A stretch of 64,000 nucleotides of DNA from UBA12545 sp051024685 (lineage in GTDB: Bacteria > Bacillota > DSM-521 > Neomoorellales > Neomoorellaceae), in contig JAZHPA010000012.1 in assembly GCA_051024685.1 (NCBI GenBank), positions 3,058 through 67,057 of the forward strand. Direction: 5' to 3'. Below the pieces are notes generated by a model. The model was not told where the DNA came from, made no database searches, and was given only the letters and a program-made list of their open reading frames with translations. Positions 24,416-33,474 of the stretch are shown piece by piece. Every line of letters starts with the position of its first letter. Within the stretch, counting starts at the first letter, position 1. The position numbers were made by a program, and so were the translations under genes.

Positions 24416-26086
24416 TTAGAGATAATATTGGGTGCTACGTAACTGTTTAAGGGCCTTCATTACTTCCTTGTCAGTTTCCCCGAAATATCTGTGGAGAATC
24501 CGGTAAGCTTTATACAGCTCAGCATAGCACTCCTTTGAGGCAGGCCGCGGTTCAAAAGCTCTTCCCTCAACCCTGCCCATCCTCTTAGAAGCCTCGATTA
24601 CTGAATCGTAACCGCCCTTGTTGCTACCTGCAGCACAAGCCCCTAAAACAGCAGCTCCTACTGCGGAAGCATGGGAAGTTGAAGCCCTCTTAAACGGTAA
24701 GCCTGTAACATCCGCAAAGGTTTGAGCCACCAAGTCGTTAGTAGCTAGGGTACCACAAGCGTATAGTTCTTCCACAGGTATACCGTTCTCTATAACGTTA
24801 TCGATAATCATCTTGGTGCCGAAAGCCAAACTCTCTATCAAAGCGAGGTATATATGCTCGCACTTGGTTTTGAGGGTACACCCGACGATCAGCCCGCTTA
24901 GGTCCGCTGTCCCCAGGAATCGGCTCCCATTCCACCAGTCTAAAGCTACCAAGCCATGCCCTCCAGGCTCCACTCTTAATGCTCGCTCAGCCAAAACCTC
25001 ATGGATGCTTGTACCTCTCTCTTTTGCCTCCTGCTGAATATCCTTCGGCACCAAGTTATCAACAAACCACGCCAGCATGTCGCCACCAGCAGCCTGTCCA
25101 GCTTCATAGCCAAAAAACCCCGGCAGGATACCATCTTCCACTACCCCGGCCACCCCAGGAATGAACCTTTCTTCGGGGGATAAGAACAGGTGACAAATGG
25201 AGGTCCCCATCACTAATACCATTTTTCCCGGAGCAGTTACTCCCATCCCCAACACAGAAGCATGGGCATCTATTATAGATGTAGCTACCGGGGTGCCTGG
25301 CTCAAGCCCTATCCTTTGGGCAAACTCCTTAGATAATATCCCTGCACGGGTGCCGCTGGGGTAAATCTCACCCTTTAATTTCTCATCCACCAGGTTTTCT
25401 AGCCTGGGATCCACAGAGGCGAGAAATTCTTTGCCGGGATACCCCTCTTTCTTGCTCCATATGGCTTTATAACCCGCACAGCATGAGTTGCGGCATAGGT
25501 TCCCTGTAAGCTGCCATACTATCCAATCCGCAGCTTCCACAAATTGATCCGCTGCTTCGTATATTTCAGGAGCCTCTCTTAATATTTGCAAAATCTTAGG
25601 CCACATCCACTCGGAGGAAATTTTACCCCCATACCGCTTTAAAAATTTTTCTTTTCTTTTTTCGGCTATATCGTTAATGAGATCGGCTTCCCTCTGGGCT
25701 GCATGATGCTTCCATAGTTTTACCCAGCTATGCGGATTACTACGGTACCGCTCATCCCAGCACAAGGGCTGGCCATACTTGTCAACGGGGAGCATAGTGC
25801 AAGAAGTAAAATCTATACCTATGCCTATAACCTGTTCGGGGAAAATACAGGCTCTTTGGATAACTTCAGGTATACCTTGGGCCAATACCTCCCAATAATC
25901 TCCTGGATGCTGTAACGCCCAATCAGAACCTACTCTTATACTACTGTCTGGTAATGTAGAATCGATCACACCGTGCGGGTATTTAACCACCGCCGTTGAA
26001 GCTATTTCCCCGTCTGAAGTTCGCGCAAGGATAAATCTGGCTGATTCTGTGCCAAAATCGATCCCTAAGCTGTATTTATCCTTCAA
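24416..26086 (-). CDS. araB: ribulokinase-like FGGY kinase
   Basis: 556 residues, the long AraB-type FGGY kinase. Landmarks: LGIDFGTESARFILA, GIGIDFTSCTMLPVD, SSEWMWPKILQI, SIIDAHASVLGMGVTAPGKM, VMGTSICHLFLSPEE and GLVALDWWNGSR. Starts at TTG 26086 behind GGGAGGTATCA. Known homologues phosphorylate L-ribulose at O5 and also D-ribulose or ribitol, so D-ribulose made from D-arabinose by FucI is a possible substrate here. Second gene after the LacI regulator. Confidence 0.9.
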   Translation of the reverse strand: MKDKYSLGIDFGTESARFILARTSDGEIASTAVVKYPHGVIDSTLPDSSIRVGSDWALQHPGDYWEVLAQGIPEVIQRACIFPEQVIGIGIDFTSCTMLPVDKYGQPLCWDERYRSNPHSWVKLWKHHAAQREADLINDIAEKRKEKFLKRYGGKISSEWMWPKILQILREAPEIYEAADQFVEAADWIVWQLTGNLCRNSCCAGYKAIWSKKEGYPGKEFLASVDPRLENLVDEKLKGEIYPSGTRAGILSKEFAQRIGLEPGTPVATSIIDAHASVLGMGVTAPGKMVLVMGTSICHLFLSPEERFIPGVAGVVEDGILPGFFGYEAGQAAGGDMLAWFVDNLVPKDIQQEAKERGTSIHEVLAERALRVEPGGHGLVALDWWNGSRFLGTADLSGLIVGCTLKTKCEHIYLALIESLAFGTKMIIDNVIENGIPVEELYACGTLATNDLVAQTFADVTGLPFKRASTSHASAVGAAVLGACAAGSNKGGYDSVIEASKRMGRVEGRAFEPRPASKECYAELYKAYRILHRYFGETDKEVMKALKQLRSTQYYL

Positions 26087-26101
26087 CTAATGATACCTCC
26101 C

Positions 26102-27145
26102 TTATAAGGCCACCTTGTTCACGGTAACTTCACTAGATGCCTCTAACCTTCCAGGAGGCACAGATGAACCTCTAACCACCAGTTCGGGTTTCAAGCGGTA
26201 CATCTGGGGAAAATCGCTATTGTCTCCGCTAACTCGCTTATATATCAAATGCGCAGCTGTCTTACCTATTTCCTCCATGGGTTGCACCACTACCGTCAAA
26301 GGCGGGGTGGCAATTCTATATAGCTCCATATCGTCAAAAGCCACGATAGCCAGATCTTCTGGTACTCTAATCCCTAGTTCGCTTATAGCTAACATGGCCC
26401 CCATGGTCATGTAACAGTTGGCAATGAATACCGCCTGGGGAGGATGAGGTAAAGCCATCAATTCTTTTATTAAAATATAGCCGCTTTGGCTGGAGAAATC
26501 TCCTGTACGGATAAGCTCTTCTGCTATAGGCAGATTATAATCTTCAAAGACTCGTAAGTAACCGCGGTATCTCTCTTCTCCAGTGGTCACCTCTAACCGC
26601 CCATTTATAACTCCGATACGCCGGTAACCCATAGTTACCAGATGCTCTACCGCCTGGTAAGCCCCATTAACGTTATCAACCAAGACGCAATCTACTTGCA
26701 TGTCTTTTACTAATCGGTCAACCAAAACCACAGGAATACCCTTTTTCTGCGCTTCTAGCAGATGCTCAGAAGAACTGCTAGTAGGGACCACCAAGAGACC
26801 ATCCACTTGCCTTTCCACCAGCATCTGTACCCGCTCTATTTCTCGGTTCAAATCCTCATTGCTGTTACATACGATCAAGCTATATCCGTAGCTATTCAAT
26901 ATCTCCTCTACAGCCTCCGCTACCCGCATAAAGAAGGAACCAAAATCTGGGACTACAAAGCCTATAATCTGGGTTTTCTGCGTTTTAAGGCTCCGGGCTA
27001 CCAGATTGGGCCTGTATCCCAAAGCTTCGATAGCGGCCAGCACCCTTTCCTTTGTTTCCTGTTTTACTCGTTCCCCATTTAAGACGCGCGAAACAGTAGC
27101 CGTCGATACACCCGCCCTTGCTGCCACGTCCTTTATTGTTGCCAT
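26102..27145 (-). CDS. LacI-family transcriptional regulator of the sugar operon
   Basis: 347 residues from the ATG at 27145; the open frame extends 22 codons further but the family start is MATIKDVAARAGVSTATVSR, the LacI helix-turn-helix, followed by the hinge VLNGERVKQETKERVLAAIE. The rest is a periplasmic-binding-type effector domain. First gene of the sugar operon, 16 bases before the araB-like gene, so it is probably autoregulated. Palindromic sites of the right type lie upstream. Confidence 0.93.
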   Translation of the reverse strand: MATIKDVAARAGVSTATVSRVLNGERVKQETKERVLAAIEALGYRPNLVARSLKTQKTQIIGFVVPDFGSFFMRVAEAVEEILNSYGYSLIVCNSNEDLNREIERVQMLVERQVDGLLVVPTSSSSEHLLEAQKKGIPVVLVDRLVKDMQVDCVLVDNVNGAYQAVEHLVTMGYRRIGVINGRLEVTTGEERYRGYLRVFEDYNLPIAEELIRTGDFSSQSGYILIKELMALPHPPQAVFIANCYMTMGAMLAISELGIRVPEDLAIVAFDDMELYRIATPPLTVVVQPMEEIGKTAAHLIYKRVSGDNSDFPQMYRLKPELVVRGSSVPPGRLEASSEVTVNKVAL

Positions 27146-27243
27146 CTTTAGTTTCCCTTTCGCAGTTTTCCCTGTTAATTTCTTAATTATTGTTAATACT
27201 TGGTCTAGCACTTAAACGTTATCTCATCGTTAGCGCATAATTT

Positions 27244-27259
27244 GTGTAATCGTTTACTC
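27244..27259. promoter_or_regulatory. candidate LacI-family operator (proximal)
   Basis: GTGTAATCGTTTACTC is an imperfect palindrome around a central CG, as in LacI/GalR-type operators, located about 100 bases upstream of the regulator start. A related half site (TTAAACGTTA) lies at 27212-27221. Confidence 0.45.
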
Positions 27260-27384
27260 AAGTAATATATATTCGAGCCTCCCTTTAAAATTCCTGCTGG
27301 GGTAAACAAAAATTTTTTAGGGTTAATCATATGTACATACTTCCAAGTAAATACAATATTATTATCTCTTTCCCATATACTTTA

Positions 27385-27398
27385 TGTTAACGTTTACA
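27385..27398. promoter_or_regulatory. candidate LacI-family operator (distal)
   Basis: TGTTAACGTTTACA is symmetric at 12 of 14 positions with the central CG typical of LacI-family sites. It lies about 240 bases upstream of the regulator gene and could act with the proximal site by looping. It could also be a catabolite-response element. Confidence 0.6.
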
Positions 27399-27399
27399 T

Positions 27400-27850
27400 T
27401 GGCTGTAGTCACGGTAAAGCAGCTAGAAACCCTAAAGCCAGTAGCCCGGCCGGGCAAGTTGCACCACCTTCTCCGAATTCACGGAAACTGGAAACCGTAA
27501 CTCGAGGTTTTAATTATCCACTAAAATAAAAATAGATATTGCGCGAAGTTCAAGCTCTACTAGATCCCCGGGTAGGCCGCCAGGAACCTCCCTAGAATTA
27601 TCATAAATATCATAACCCGGGCAGTATCTTTCCTCTTCCCTCGAAACAAAGTATGATTCCCTTAGAAGGAAATGGACCAGGAGGCCCAGAAAAAAGCCGG
27701 ACGCAAAGTGCCTAATGCTACCATGTTCGTAAAAAGGAAGTGTTCCCGTGCCCCAACATGAATAGCAACCTAAACTACCCCACCGTCCCCACGAGCTATA
27801 AACTGCTCCTGGCTAACAAATAAAGTTAAGGACAGATGACTATTCCCCTA
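27400..27850. other. gene-free intergenic stretch
   Basis: About 450 bases between the operator region and the antitoxin remnant. No frame resembles a known protein and no RNA motif was recognised. Confidence 0.5.
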
Positions 27851-27952
27851 ATGTTAGAGAAGCTTTATGCCGGGAACAGTGGACTTAGGGACGTCGCTCT
27901 CAAACACGATCATTACCTAGCTAAAGGTAAAGTGGAAAGATGGAAAGAATAA
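27851..27952 (+). pseudogene. antitoxin remnant of a VapBC-like module
   Basis: A 33-codon frame ending RDVALKHDHYLAKGKVERWK and E, then TAA directly followed by the ATG of the PIN remnant. Charged C-terminal tails of this type directly preceding a PIN-domain toxin are typical of VapB-like antitoxins. The DNA-binding N-terminus is missing. Confidence 0.45.
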
Positions 27953-28098
27953 ATGGTAGATACCAGTGCTATCTATGCCCTTATTGATCGTTCAGATACC
28001 GATGCTACTACTTTTGCAGTTATGGAGCGGCTAAAGCTGTAGCTCTAGCTTTTGATAATCATTTTACCCAGTTTGGTTGGCAGTGCTTTGAGGGTTGA
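27953..28098 (+). pseudogene. PIN-domain (VapC-like) toxin with internal deletion
   Basis: The frame begins MVDTSAIYALIDRSD, the classic PIN-domain N-terminus with the first catalytic aspartate, and jumps at once to TDATTFAVMERL, the end of a PIN domain (fourth acidic residue). After a frame change, ALAFDNHFTQFGWQ gives the remaining C-terminus. About 80 central codons are missing, so it is inactive. It ends 29 bases before the stop codon of spmB. Confidence 0.75.
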
Positions 28099-28127
28099 AG
28101 AAGTGGTTAATTTTATTCTTCCTGCTT

Positions 28128-28661
28128 TTAGCCAAACATCATCCGGCAAATGGCCACGGCGGCCAGCAGGCTGGAGATATCTGCTATCAATCCTAAAGCC
28201 AGGGCATAGCGATAGCGCCGTACGCCGACAGAGCCAAAGTACACCGTCAATACGTAAAAGGTGGTGTCGGTGCTTCCCTGCATTACCGAGGAGAGACGCC
28301 CGATGAAGGAATCGGGCCCATAGTGGCTTATGAGTTCCGCGGCAACCCCCAGGGCTCCGCCTCCCGAAAGGGGGCGCAGGATGGCTAGGGGTAAGACTTC
28401 TCCCGGTACCCCTATCATCCTTAAAAGGGGGTCTAGCAGGCGGGCAAGAAGGTCCATGGCGCCGGAGGCCCGGAAAACACCGATGGCGACCAGCATGCCC
28501 ACAAGGAAAGGTATGATTTTAACCGCTACTCTAAACCCATCTTCAGCGCCGGCTACGAAAACCTCGTAAACCCGCATCCCCTTAAGGTAGCCGTAGGTAG
28601 GAATAAAAAACAGGACGGCCGGGATAGCCCACCGTGATATTTCGATGATTACTTCGGTCAC
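28128..28661 (-). CDS. spmB: spore maturation protein B
   Basis: 177 residues from GTG at 28661, four bases after the spmA stop and behind GGGGGTGA. A small polytopic membrane protein of the nucleoside-recognition (Gate) fold with LRPLSGGGALGVAAELI and GSTDTTFYVLTVYFGSVGVR, as in SpmB. SpmA and SpmB are needed for full dehydration of the spore core. The last 45 codons are duplicated exactly at 11515-11650. Confidence 0.93.
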   Translation of the reverse strand: MTEVIIEISRWAIPAVLFFIPTYGYLKGMRVYEVFVAGAEDGFRVAVKIIPFLVGMLVAIGVFRASGAMDLLARLLDPLLRMIGVPGEVLPLAILRPLSGGGALGVAAELISHYGPDSFIGRLSSVMQGSTDTTFYVLTVYFGSVGVRRYRYALALGLIADISSLLAAVAICRMMFG

Positions 28662-28665
28662 GGCA

Positions 28666-29253
28666 TCACCCCCGGCGAGCATAAAGGCGGCGGAAAAGGC
28701 GGTCGCTGACAATGGCAGCTACCATGCTGATTCCGGTGGCAATGATAGTGGGCCCCACAACAATGGTGGGATCTGTTGACCCGGCTGCGGCCCTGATGCC
28801 GATGATGGTGGCCGGTATGAAGGTAATACAGCCCGTATTCAACCCCAGAAATGTGCACATGGCCGGGGTGGCTTCTTCTTGGGAAGGATTTAGCCGTTGG
28901 AGTTCCTGCATGGCCTTTAAGCCAAAAGGGGTTGCAGCGTTGCCCAGTCCCAAAATGTTAGCGCTCAAATTCATCAGTATGGCACCAATGGCAGGATGCT
29001 CCTGGGGTATCTCGGGAAATAGGTAGCGGGTAACGGGCCGGAGGGCACGGGCCAGCAGCCTCACCAGTCCTGCTTCTTCGGCTATCTTTAACAGGCCCAG
29101 CCAAAGGGCCATAAGGCCGATGAGCTCTAGGGCCAGATTAACGGCCATCTGGGCAGCCCCAAGTGCCGCCTCGGTCACCACTTCCATTCTGCCCTGGCTG
29201 CCTGCCACGGCTATACCGGTGACGAGCATTAGCAGCCAGATGAGATTGACCAT
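28666..29253 (-). CDS. spmA: spore maturation protein A
   Basis: 195 residues from ATG at 29253. A membrane protein with the conserved blocks ILMNLSANILGLGNAATPFG, AMQELQRLNP and TFLGLNTGCITFIPATIIGI characteristic of SpmA. Encoded directly after dacF as in Bacillus (dacB-spmA-spmB) and expected to be made in the mother cell during cortex formation. A 47-codon N-terminal extension in the open frame is not family-like and was left out. Confidence 0.94.
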   Translation of the reverse strand: MVNLIWLLMLVTGIAVAGSQGRMEVVTEAALGAAQMAVNLALELIGLMALWLGLLKIAEEAGLVRLLARALRPVTRYLFPEIPQEHPAIGAILMNLSANILGLGNAATPFGLKAMQELQRLNPSQEEATPAMCTFLGLNTGCITFIPATIIGIRAAAGSTDPTIVVGPTIIATGISMVAAIVSDRLFRRLYARRG

Positions 29254-29333
29254 TGATAATCCCCCCATAAGCCACCTTGCTAGTAAACTTATGAAGGGAT
29301 GGGAAAATATAGAACAGGGTGGCTCAAAACAGG

Positions 29334-30512
29334 CTAGCTCAAACGGACCCAGGGAAAATGGAAGATGTTTATGAAGGCCTGGATAAAGGTAAGCCACCAG
29401 GGCTGTTGGGCTATATCCTGGCCGGCCACCAGATCCACTGCTATTTTCTGATCCTGCCAGGTAAAGACCAGCGTCCCTACCCTATCCCCCTGCTTTATGG
29501 GCGCCGTTATTTCGGGCAGTATTTCGATGCTTTGCTGCCACTGAACCGTGGCGTTTTTCGGTACGGCAGCCACTACCTGGCCGGCCGTAACGGCAGGAAC
29601 AGCGTCTTTAAGGCCTTTTTTAACTGGGGCCACGGACACCGTTTCTCCGGCCGGCATCAGCACCTGGCGGGTAAAATGCTCAAAACCGTAATCCAGGAGC
29701 AGGCTCGCCTCCCGGTACCTGTTGGGAGAATGCATGACTACGGCAATGAGCTGTCGGCCTTCGCGGGTGGCCGAGGCCACCAGCACCTGCCCTGCCTCTC
29801 GCGTGTACCCCGTTTTAACTCCATCCGCTCCCGGATACGCATAATAACCCCATAAAAGCTGGTTGTTATTGACCAACAGGCGGTCCCACGGCTTACCCGG
29901 CCAGGGGATGGTCGTCTCTTTCGTAGCCACTATCTCCCTAAACTTAGGGTTTTGTAGGGCGTAACGCGCTATAAGGGCCAGGTCATAGGCGGAGGAATAG
30001 TGCCCGGGTGCCGATAGACCATGGGAATTGGCGTAGTGGGTATTTTGGGCCCCTATTTCCCGGGCTTTTTCGTTCATAAGCTTTACAAACTCTTCTTCGG
30101 TACCGCCGATGTGTTCGGCAATGGCCACGGCGGCGTCGTTGGCCGAACGCAGTAGAAGGGCATACATGAGCTCTTCTAGAGTAAGGGTTTCTCCTTCCTC
30201 CAGGTAAATAGACGCCTCCCCTACTTCGGCCGCTTTCTTGCTGGCCCGCACCAGGTCGGTAAGGTTTCCCCGCTCCAAAGCCACTATGGCGGTCGTTATT
30301 TTAGTAGTGCTGGCCTGAGGAAGCCGCTCATGGGGATTCTTACTCCACAGAACTTGTCCTGTCAGGGCATCCATAAGTACCGCACTTTCTGCCTGGATCT
30401 GAGGTTCCCCGGCCCACGCGTTAAAGGGAAAGACCAGCCATAATAAAAAGACCCCGGCCGCTACAATACAGGGGTTCCGGTGCCATATCCTGCCAAGAAG
30501 CATTACGGCCAA
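29334..30512 (-). CDS. dacF: serine-type D-Ala-D-Ala carboxypeptidase (DacF/DacB type)
   Basis: 392 residues with an N-terminal signal peptide (GVFLLWLVFPFNAWA) and the three penicillin-binding motifs: STTK (S68-K71), SAN (S123-N125) and KTG (K233). The C-terminal ~90 residues form the beta-rich domain of class A low-molecular-weight PBPs and end in an amphipathic helix suited to membrane attachment. It trims pentapeptide side chains, controlling cross-linking of spore cortex. Located between ytfJ and spmA. Confidence 0.94.
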   Translation of the reverse strand: MAVMLLGRIWHRNPCIVAAGVFLLWLVFPFNAWAGEPQIQAESAVLMDALTGQVLWSKNPHERLPQASTTKITTAIVALERGNLTDLVRASKKAAEVGEASIYLEEGETLTLEELMYALLLRSANDAAVAIAEHIGGTEEEFVKLMNEKAREIGAQNTHYANSHGLSAPGHYSSAYDLALIARYALQNPKFREIVATKETTIPWPGKPWDRLLVNNNQLLWGYYAYPGADGVKTGYTREAGQVLVASATREGRQLIAVVMHSPNRYREASLLLDYGFEHFTRQVLMPAGETVSVAPVKKGLKDAVPAVTAGQVVAAVPKNATVQWQQSIEILPEITAPIKQGDRVGTLVFTWQDQKIAVDLVAGQDIAQQPWWLTFIQAFINIFHFPWVRLS

Positions 30513-30555
30513 CCTCCCCAGCTTTCTTTATTCGCTGGAAAGGGCCCAATTCCTT

Positions 30556-31005
30556 CTACTGCGGGCGCCGTAAGGTTTCGGTACGGCCTGTTATCGGCTC
30601 TTCTTTCTTAGCCTCTTTTTTGTTTTTGCCTAGAATTTCCTGTATGCGCTCTAAAACCTGGGGAGTTAAATCAATCAGGCGATCCACTACCGCATTGCCG
30701 TCTACCGGAAGCAAGCGTATCTGGTTTCTCCCCACCACCAGGAAGCCTACCGGCTGAACAGATACACCGGCCCCGCTGCCGCCTCCGAAAGGTAGCCCTT
30801 TGCCTGCTTCGCCACCCTTATCCTCTTGTCCTAATTCATATTCCGAACCTCCCGCAGCAAAACCCGCCGTAACCCGGGAAACCGGAACAATTACCATGCC
30901 GTCGGCCGTCTCGATCGGCTGGCCCACCACCGTATTGACATCGACCATCTCTTTAATGCTCTCCATAGCCGTCTTCATAAGGGCCTCAATCGGATGATCG
31001 CTCAA
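30556..31005 (-). CDS. ytfJ: sporulation protein YtfJ (GerW family)
   Basis: 149 residues with the family core VVGQPIETADGMVIVPVSRV, the glycine-rich loop GKGLPFGGGSGAGVSVQPVG and FLVVGRNQIRLLPV. YtfJ/GerW is a small sporulation protein needed for germination responses in Bacillus; its biochemical role is unclear. A lysine-rich tail (KNKKEAKKEEP) replaces the shorter end of the Bacillus protein. Upstream of dacF in the same direction. Confidence 0.92.
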   Translation of the reverse strand: MSDHPIEALMKTAMESIKEMVDVNTVVGQPIETADGMVIVPVSRVTAGFAAGGSEYELGQEDKGGEAGKGLPFGGGSGAGVSVQPVGFLVVGRNQIRLLPVDGNAVVDRLIDLTPQVLERIQEILGKNKKEAKKEEPITGRTETLRRPQ

Positions 31006-31212
31006 TTTGGCACCCCTTTCCCTTCATCGGTAAGCTGGTCATTCCCGGCTTCTGCCGTGAGGGCCTCCTTGCCCCTCGCTTGGCCCTCATAATAATAGCA
31101 TGACCCGCTCAAAACCTCAGTATGTAAGGGGATGTACGTAAGGCCAACATTACAATTACCTTTAAGGGGACGAGCAGCCGGGCCGGCCCCGCCCCCTTAA
31201 GGTGATAAACCA

Positions 31213-31845
31213 CTATGCGCCTGAATTGGCCGGTGGGCGCCGCCAATCTCCCTTGCCATGGGGAGAGAATTTAGTCAGGTCCAGCTGCTGCAAACGTTCT
31301 ATAATCTGATCGGCTTTTTCCCGGGTTATCTTCCCCTGGGCCACCTCCTGATCCAGTCTGGTCCTGGCAGCCTCTATTAGGCCCTCTTTTATCTGGTCTA
31401 GGGTCAGCCCTTTTTCTGCGGCCAACTGCTGTAACGATTTACCGTTACGGAATTCTTCCCTCAGCTCCTGGGGTGTTATGCCGAGGAGTGAGGCCATATC
31501 CTCCAGGTAACCCATGCCCTCCCGGCCCGGGTGACCGCCTTTCGGGCCGAATATAAAGCGCCCTTCCTCAATGGCCTGTTTCATTTTTTCTCCCTGGTCG
31601 GCGTTAATTAACCCCTCGGAAACGGCCGTATCCACGGTTTGTTGTCCGGCGGTCTTTAAGCTACTAATCAGTTGATCCTGGCTGATCCCCAGCACCCCCG
31701 CCAGCTTCTCCAGGAAAATCTGGTCTAAGCGCACCTGGGGTTTAGCAGGATCTTCGCCCTGGGCCAGGGCCATGCCACCCAAACCAAGGCTTAAGATTAG
31801 CGCAGCGGCCACAGTTAAGACAAGATACTTCTTGACCTTACCCAC
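31213..31845 (-). CDS. secreted helical protein, DUF2680-like
   Basis: 210 residues with a signal peptide (MGKVKKYLVLTVAAALILSL, cleavage near ALAQG). The mature part is helical with two related modules, each beginning with a ...LGI(S/T)xxxL motif (LAGVLGISQDQLISSLK; MASLLGITPQELREEFRNGK) and containing ITREKADQIIERLQ, the type of short helix pair seen in DUF2680 proteins. Exported, function unknown. It interrupts the otherwise sporulation-related run between ytfI and ytfJ, and a structured repeat element lies just upstream. Confidence 0.7.
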   Translation of the reverse strand: MGKVKKYLVLTVAAALILSLGLGGMALAQGEDPAKPQVRLDQIFLEKLAGVLGISQDQLISSLKTAGQQTVDTAVSEGLINADQGEKMKQAIEEGRFIFGPKGGHPGREGMGYLEDMASLLGITPQELREEFRNGKSLQQLAAEKGLTLDQIKEGLIEAARTRLDQEVAQGKITREKADQIIERLQQLDLTKFSPHGKGDWRRPPANSGA

Positions 31846-31942
31846 TTTACCATCTCCCCTCTTTAAGATTTTTAAATCAGGAATTAAAGGCTATGTAGCT
31901 ACGTCTTCCACTTCGAATCTCCCCCTTTTTCCGGTTATATGA

Positions 31943-32036
31943 TGCTTCCGAAGCATTCCCCACGTCGGGGCGCTGGCGCCGGCTCCTGATGGGGCTCGCC
32001 AGCATCCCGACTTTTTCATATTTCCTTCGGAAGTAC
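31943..32036. repeat. 93-nt structured intergenic repeat, copy 1
   Basis: Ends are GCTTCCGAAGC-like and CTTCGGAAG-like inverted repeats; the interior folds as GTCGGG...CCCGAC enclosing GCTGGCG...CGCCAGC. A copy about 85% identical by eye lies at 45763-45855. Both sit in gaps between minus-strand genes of sporulation-type clusters, in the same orientation. Confidence 0.8.
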
Positions 32037-32131
32037 CCGGTTTACGGTTTATACTATACCCGCCTTTTATTAAATTTATCTGAGATTTTTTTAAGAAAAA
32101 ACTAAGAAAGGCCGCAAGTGCCGGGAAGGCT

Positions 32132-32782
32132 TCAAGGGGCCACCTGCCGGAACCGTCTTGCCGCCTTCCACAACAAGATAAGGCTTTTCAGCCCGGCCAG
32201 GATTATCTGGCCCGCAGAAAAGGTCAGTCGGCAGTGAAATTCGGCCTGCCAGCGGGGAGTACTAAAGTGAGGGATGATTTGCAGTTCGGGCTTGAAGGCG
32301 GCGCGGGTTTGTCGGTAGAGATTTTGATAAAAAAGGCCCAACAAGTTCCATAGCAGGCCTGTTAGAACGCCGGTGGTGGCGGGATTGCCGGTACCTACCT
32401 CTATAACACAGCGGAAACCATGGCACTGGGTCCTGCCCAGGAACCGGCCCCACAGGAAAGCCAAGTTCCGCCGCAGCCACAGGCCCTTTCTCAACAATCG
32501 CCATGTGTTCCCGGCCTGGCCGGCATGGCTCCGGTCAGACAACACCCCTTCAGCTTTAGGGCCTTTGGAAGCTTGGGTTTCCATAAGCATATCCCACGGG
32601 AAACGGAAGAGATCCTGCCAGCTCCAGGAGTACCTTTTTAAAGGTACGCTAAAAGCAATGTGAAGGATATCCCCCTCTGTCTCGAGGTGGCGATAAGACA
32701 CCTCTACCCGCACGGGCCATAACAGTAACAAAAAGAGGCCGGCAAGCCCCCCAAATATCAAACTCCAAGCTCCGGGACCCAT
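32132..32782 (-). CDS. ytfI: DUF2953 protein (YtfI-like)
   Basis: 216 residues. N-terminal hydrophobic segment (LIFGGLAGLFLLLLWPV) followed by RVEVSYRHLETEGDILHIAF, and a second hydrophobic stretch near the C-terminus. The pattern and the position next to ytfJ match YtfI, a DUF2953 protein of unknown function encoded upstream of ytfJ in Bacillus. The middle of the protein contains TGVLTGLLWNLLGLFYQ, also typical. Downstream of scpB. Confidence 0.75.
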   Translation of the reverse strand: MGPGAWSLIFGGLAGLFLLLLWPVRVEVSYRHLETEGDILHIAFSVPLKRYSWSWQDLFRFPWDMLMETQASKGPKAEGVLSDRSHAGQAGNTWRLLRKGLWLRRNLAFLWGRFLGRTQCHGFRCVIEVGTGNPATTGVLTGLLWNLLGLFYQNLYRQTRAAFKPELQIIPHFSTPRWQAEFHCRLTFSAGQIILAGLKSLILLWKAARRFRQVAP

Positions 32783-32871
32783 ACCGCTTTCCCCTGTTTA
32801 TTCTCCCCTCACGGGGCACCTTTATACTGTTAGACTGCTGGGGGGAAACACAGCCCTGGAAGGCAGGGGTT

Positions 32872-33474
32872 TCAGGACCGGTCAGGGGTAGCAGCGGCAG
32901 CTTCTTGCTGACTCTTTTGCACCTCTTCTAAGGGGGGGAGGTCCTTCAAGCTGCTCAAACCGAAGTGTTCCAGAAAGCGGGAAGTGGTACCGTAAAGAAT
33001 GGGGCGCCCGGGCACTTCTTTACGTCCTACCTCCACTATGAGCTCCCTGGATAAGAGGGTGTGCAGAACTCCATCCACCTTCACACCCCGCAGGCGCTCG
33101 ATCTCCGCTTTAGTAATGGGCTGGCGGTAGGCGATAATGGCCAGGGTTTCCAGGGCGGCGCGGGAAAGGGCCGGGACTTCGGGCTTCAGAAATTCTTCGA
33201 CATATTCCGCGTACTGAGGCCGGGTACACATCTGGTACCCGCCGGCTATTTGCCTGATCTGCAGGCCGTGCCCTTGATTCTCGTATAATCCCTGTAACTC
33301 CTGGACAAGCTTCGCCACTTCCTCCTCATCCAAATCCAGGCTGCGAGCCAGGGCGGAGGCAGTCACCGGCCCCCCGGCCACAAAAAGGAGGCACTCCAGG
33401 GCGGCTCTTTTGTCCCTACCAGCGGTTCCTGACAAGAGCCCTTCACTCCTTTCGCCAAACTTCAATTTCGGCAA
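32872..33474 (-). CDS. scpB: segregation and condensation protein B
   Basis: 200 residues with two winged-helix domains: CLLFVAGGPVTASALARSLD at the N-terminus and ETLAIIAYRQPITKAEIERL, the most conserved ScpB block, followed by LLSRELIVEVGRKEVPGRP. ScpB dimers bind ScpA and the SMC ATPase to organise chromosomes. The start overlaps the end of scpA by 32 bases, indicating translational coupling; a start further in is possible. Confidence 0.95.
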   Translation of the reverse strand: MPKLKFGERSEGLLSGTAGRDKRAALECLLFVAGGPVTASALARSLDLDEEEVAKLVQELQGLYENQGHGLQIRQIAGGYQMCTRPQYAEYVEEFLKPEVPALSRAALETLAIIAYRQPITKAEIERLRGVKVDGVLHTLLSRELIVEVGRKEVPGRPILYGTTSRFLEHFGLSSLKDLPPLEEVQKSQQEAAAATPDRS

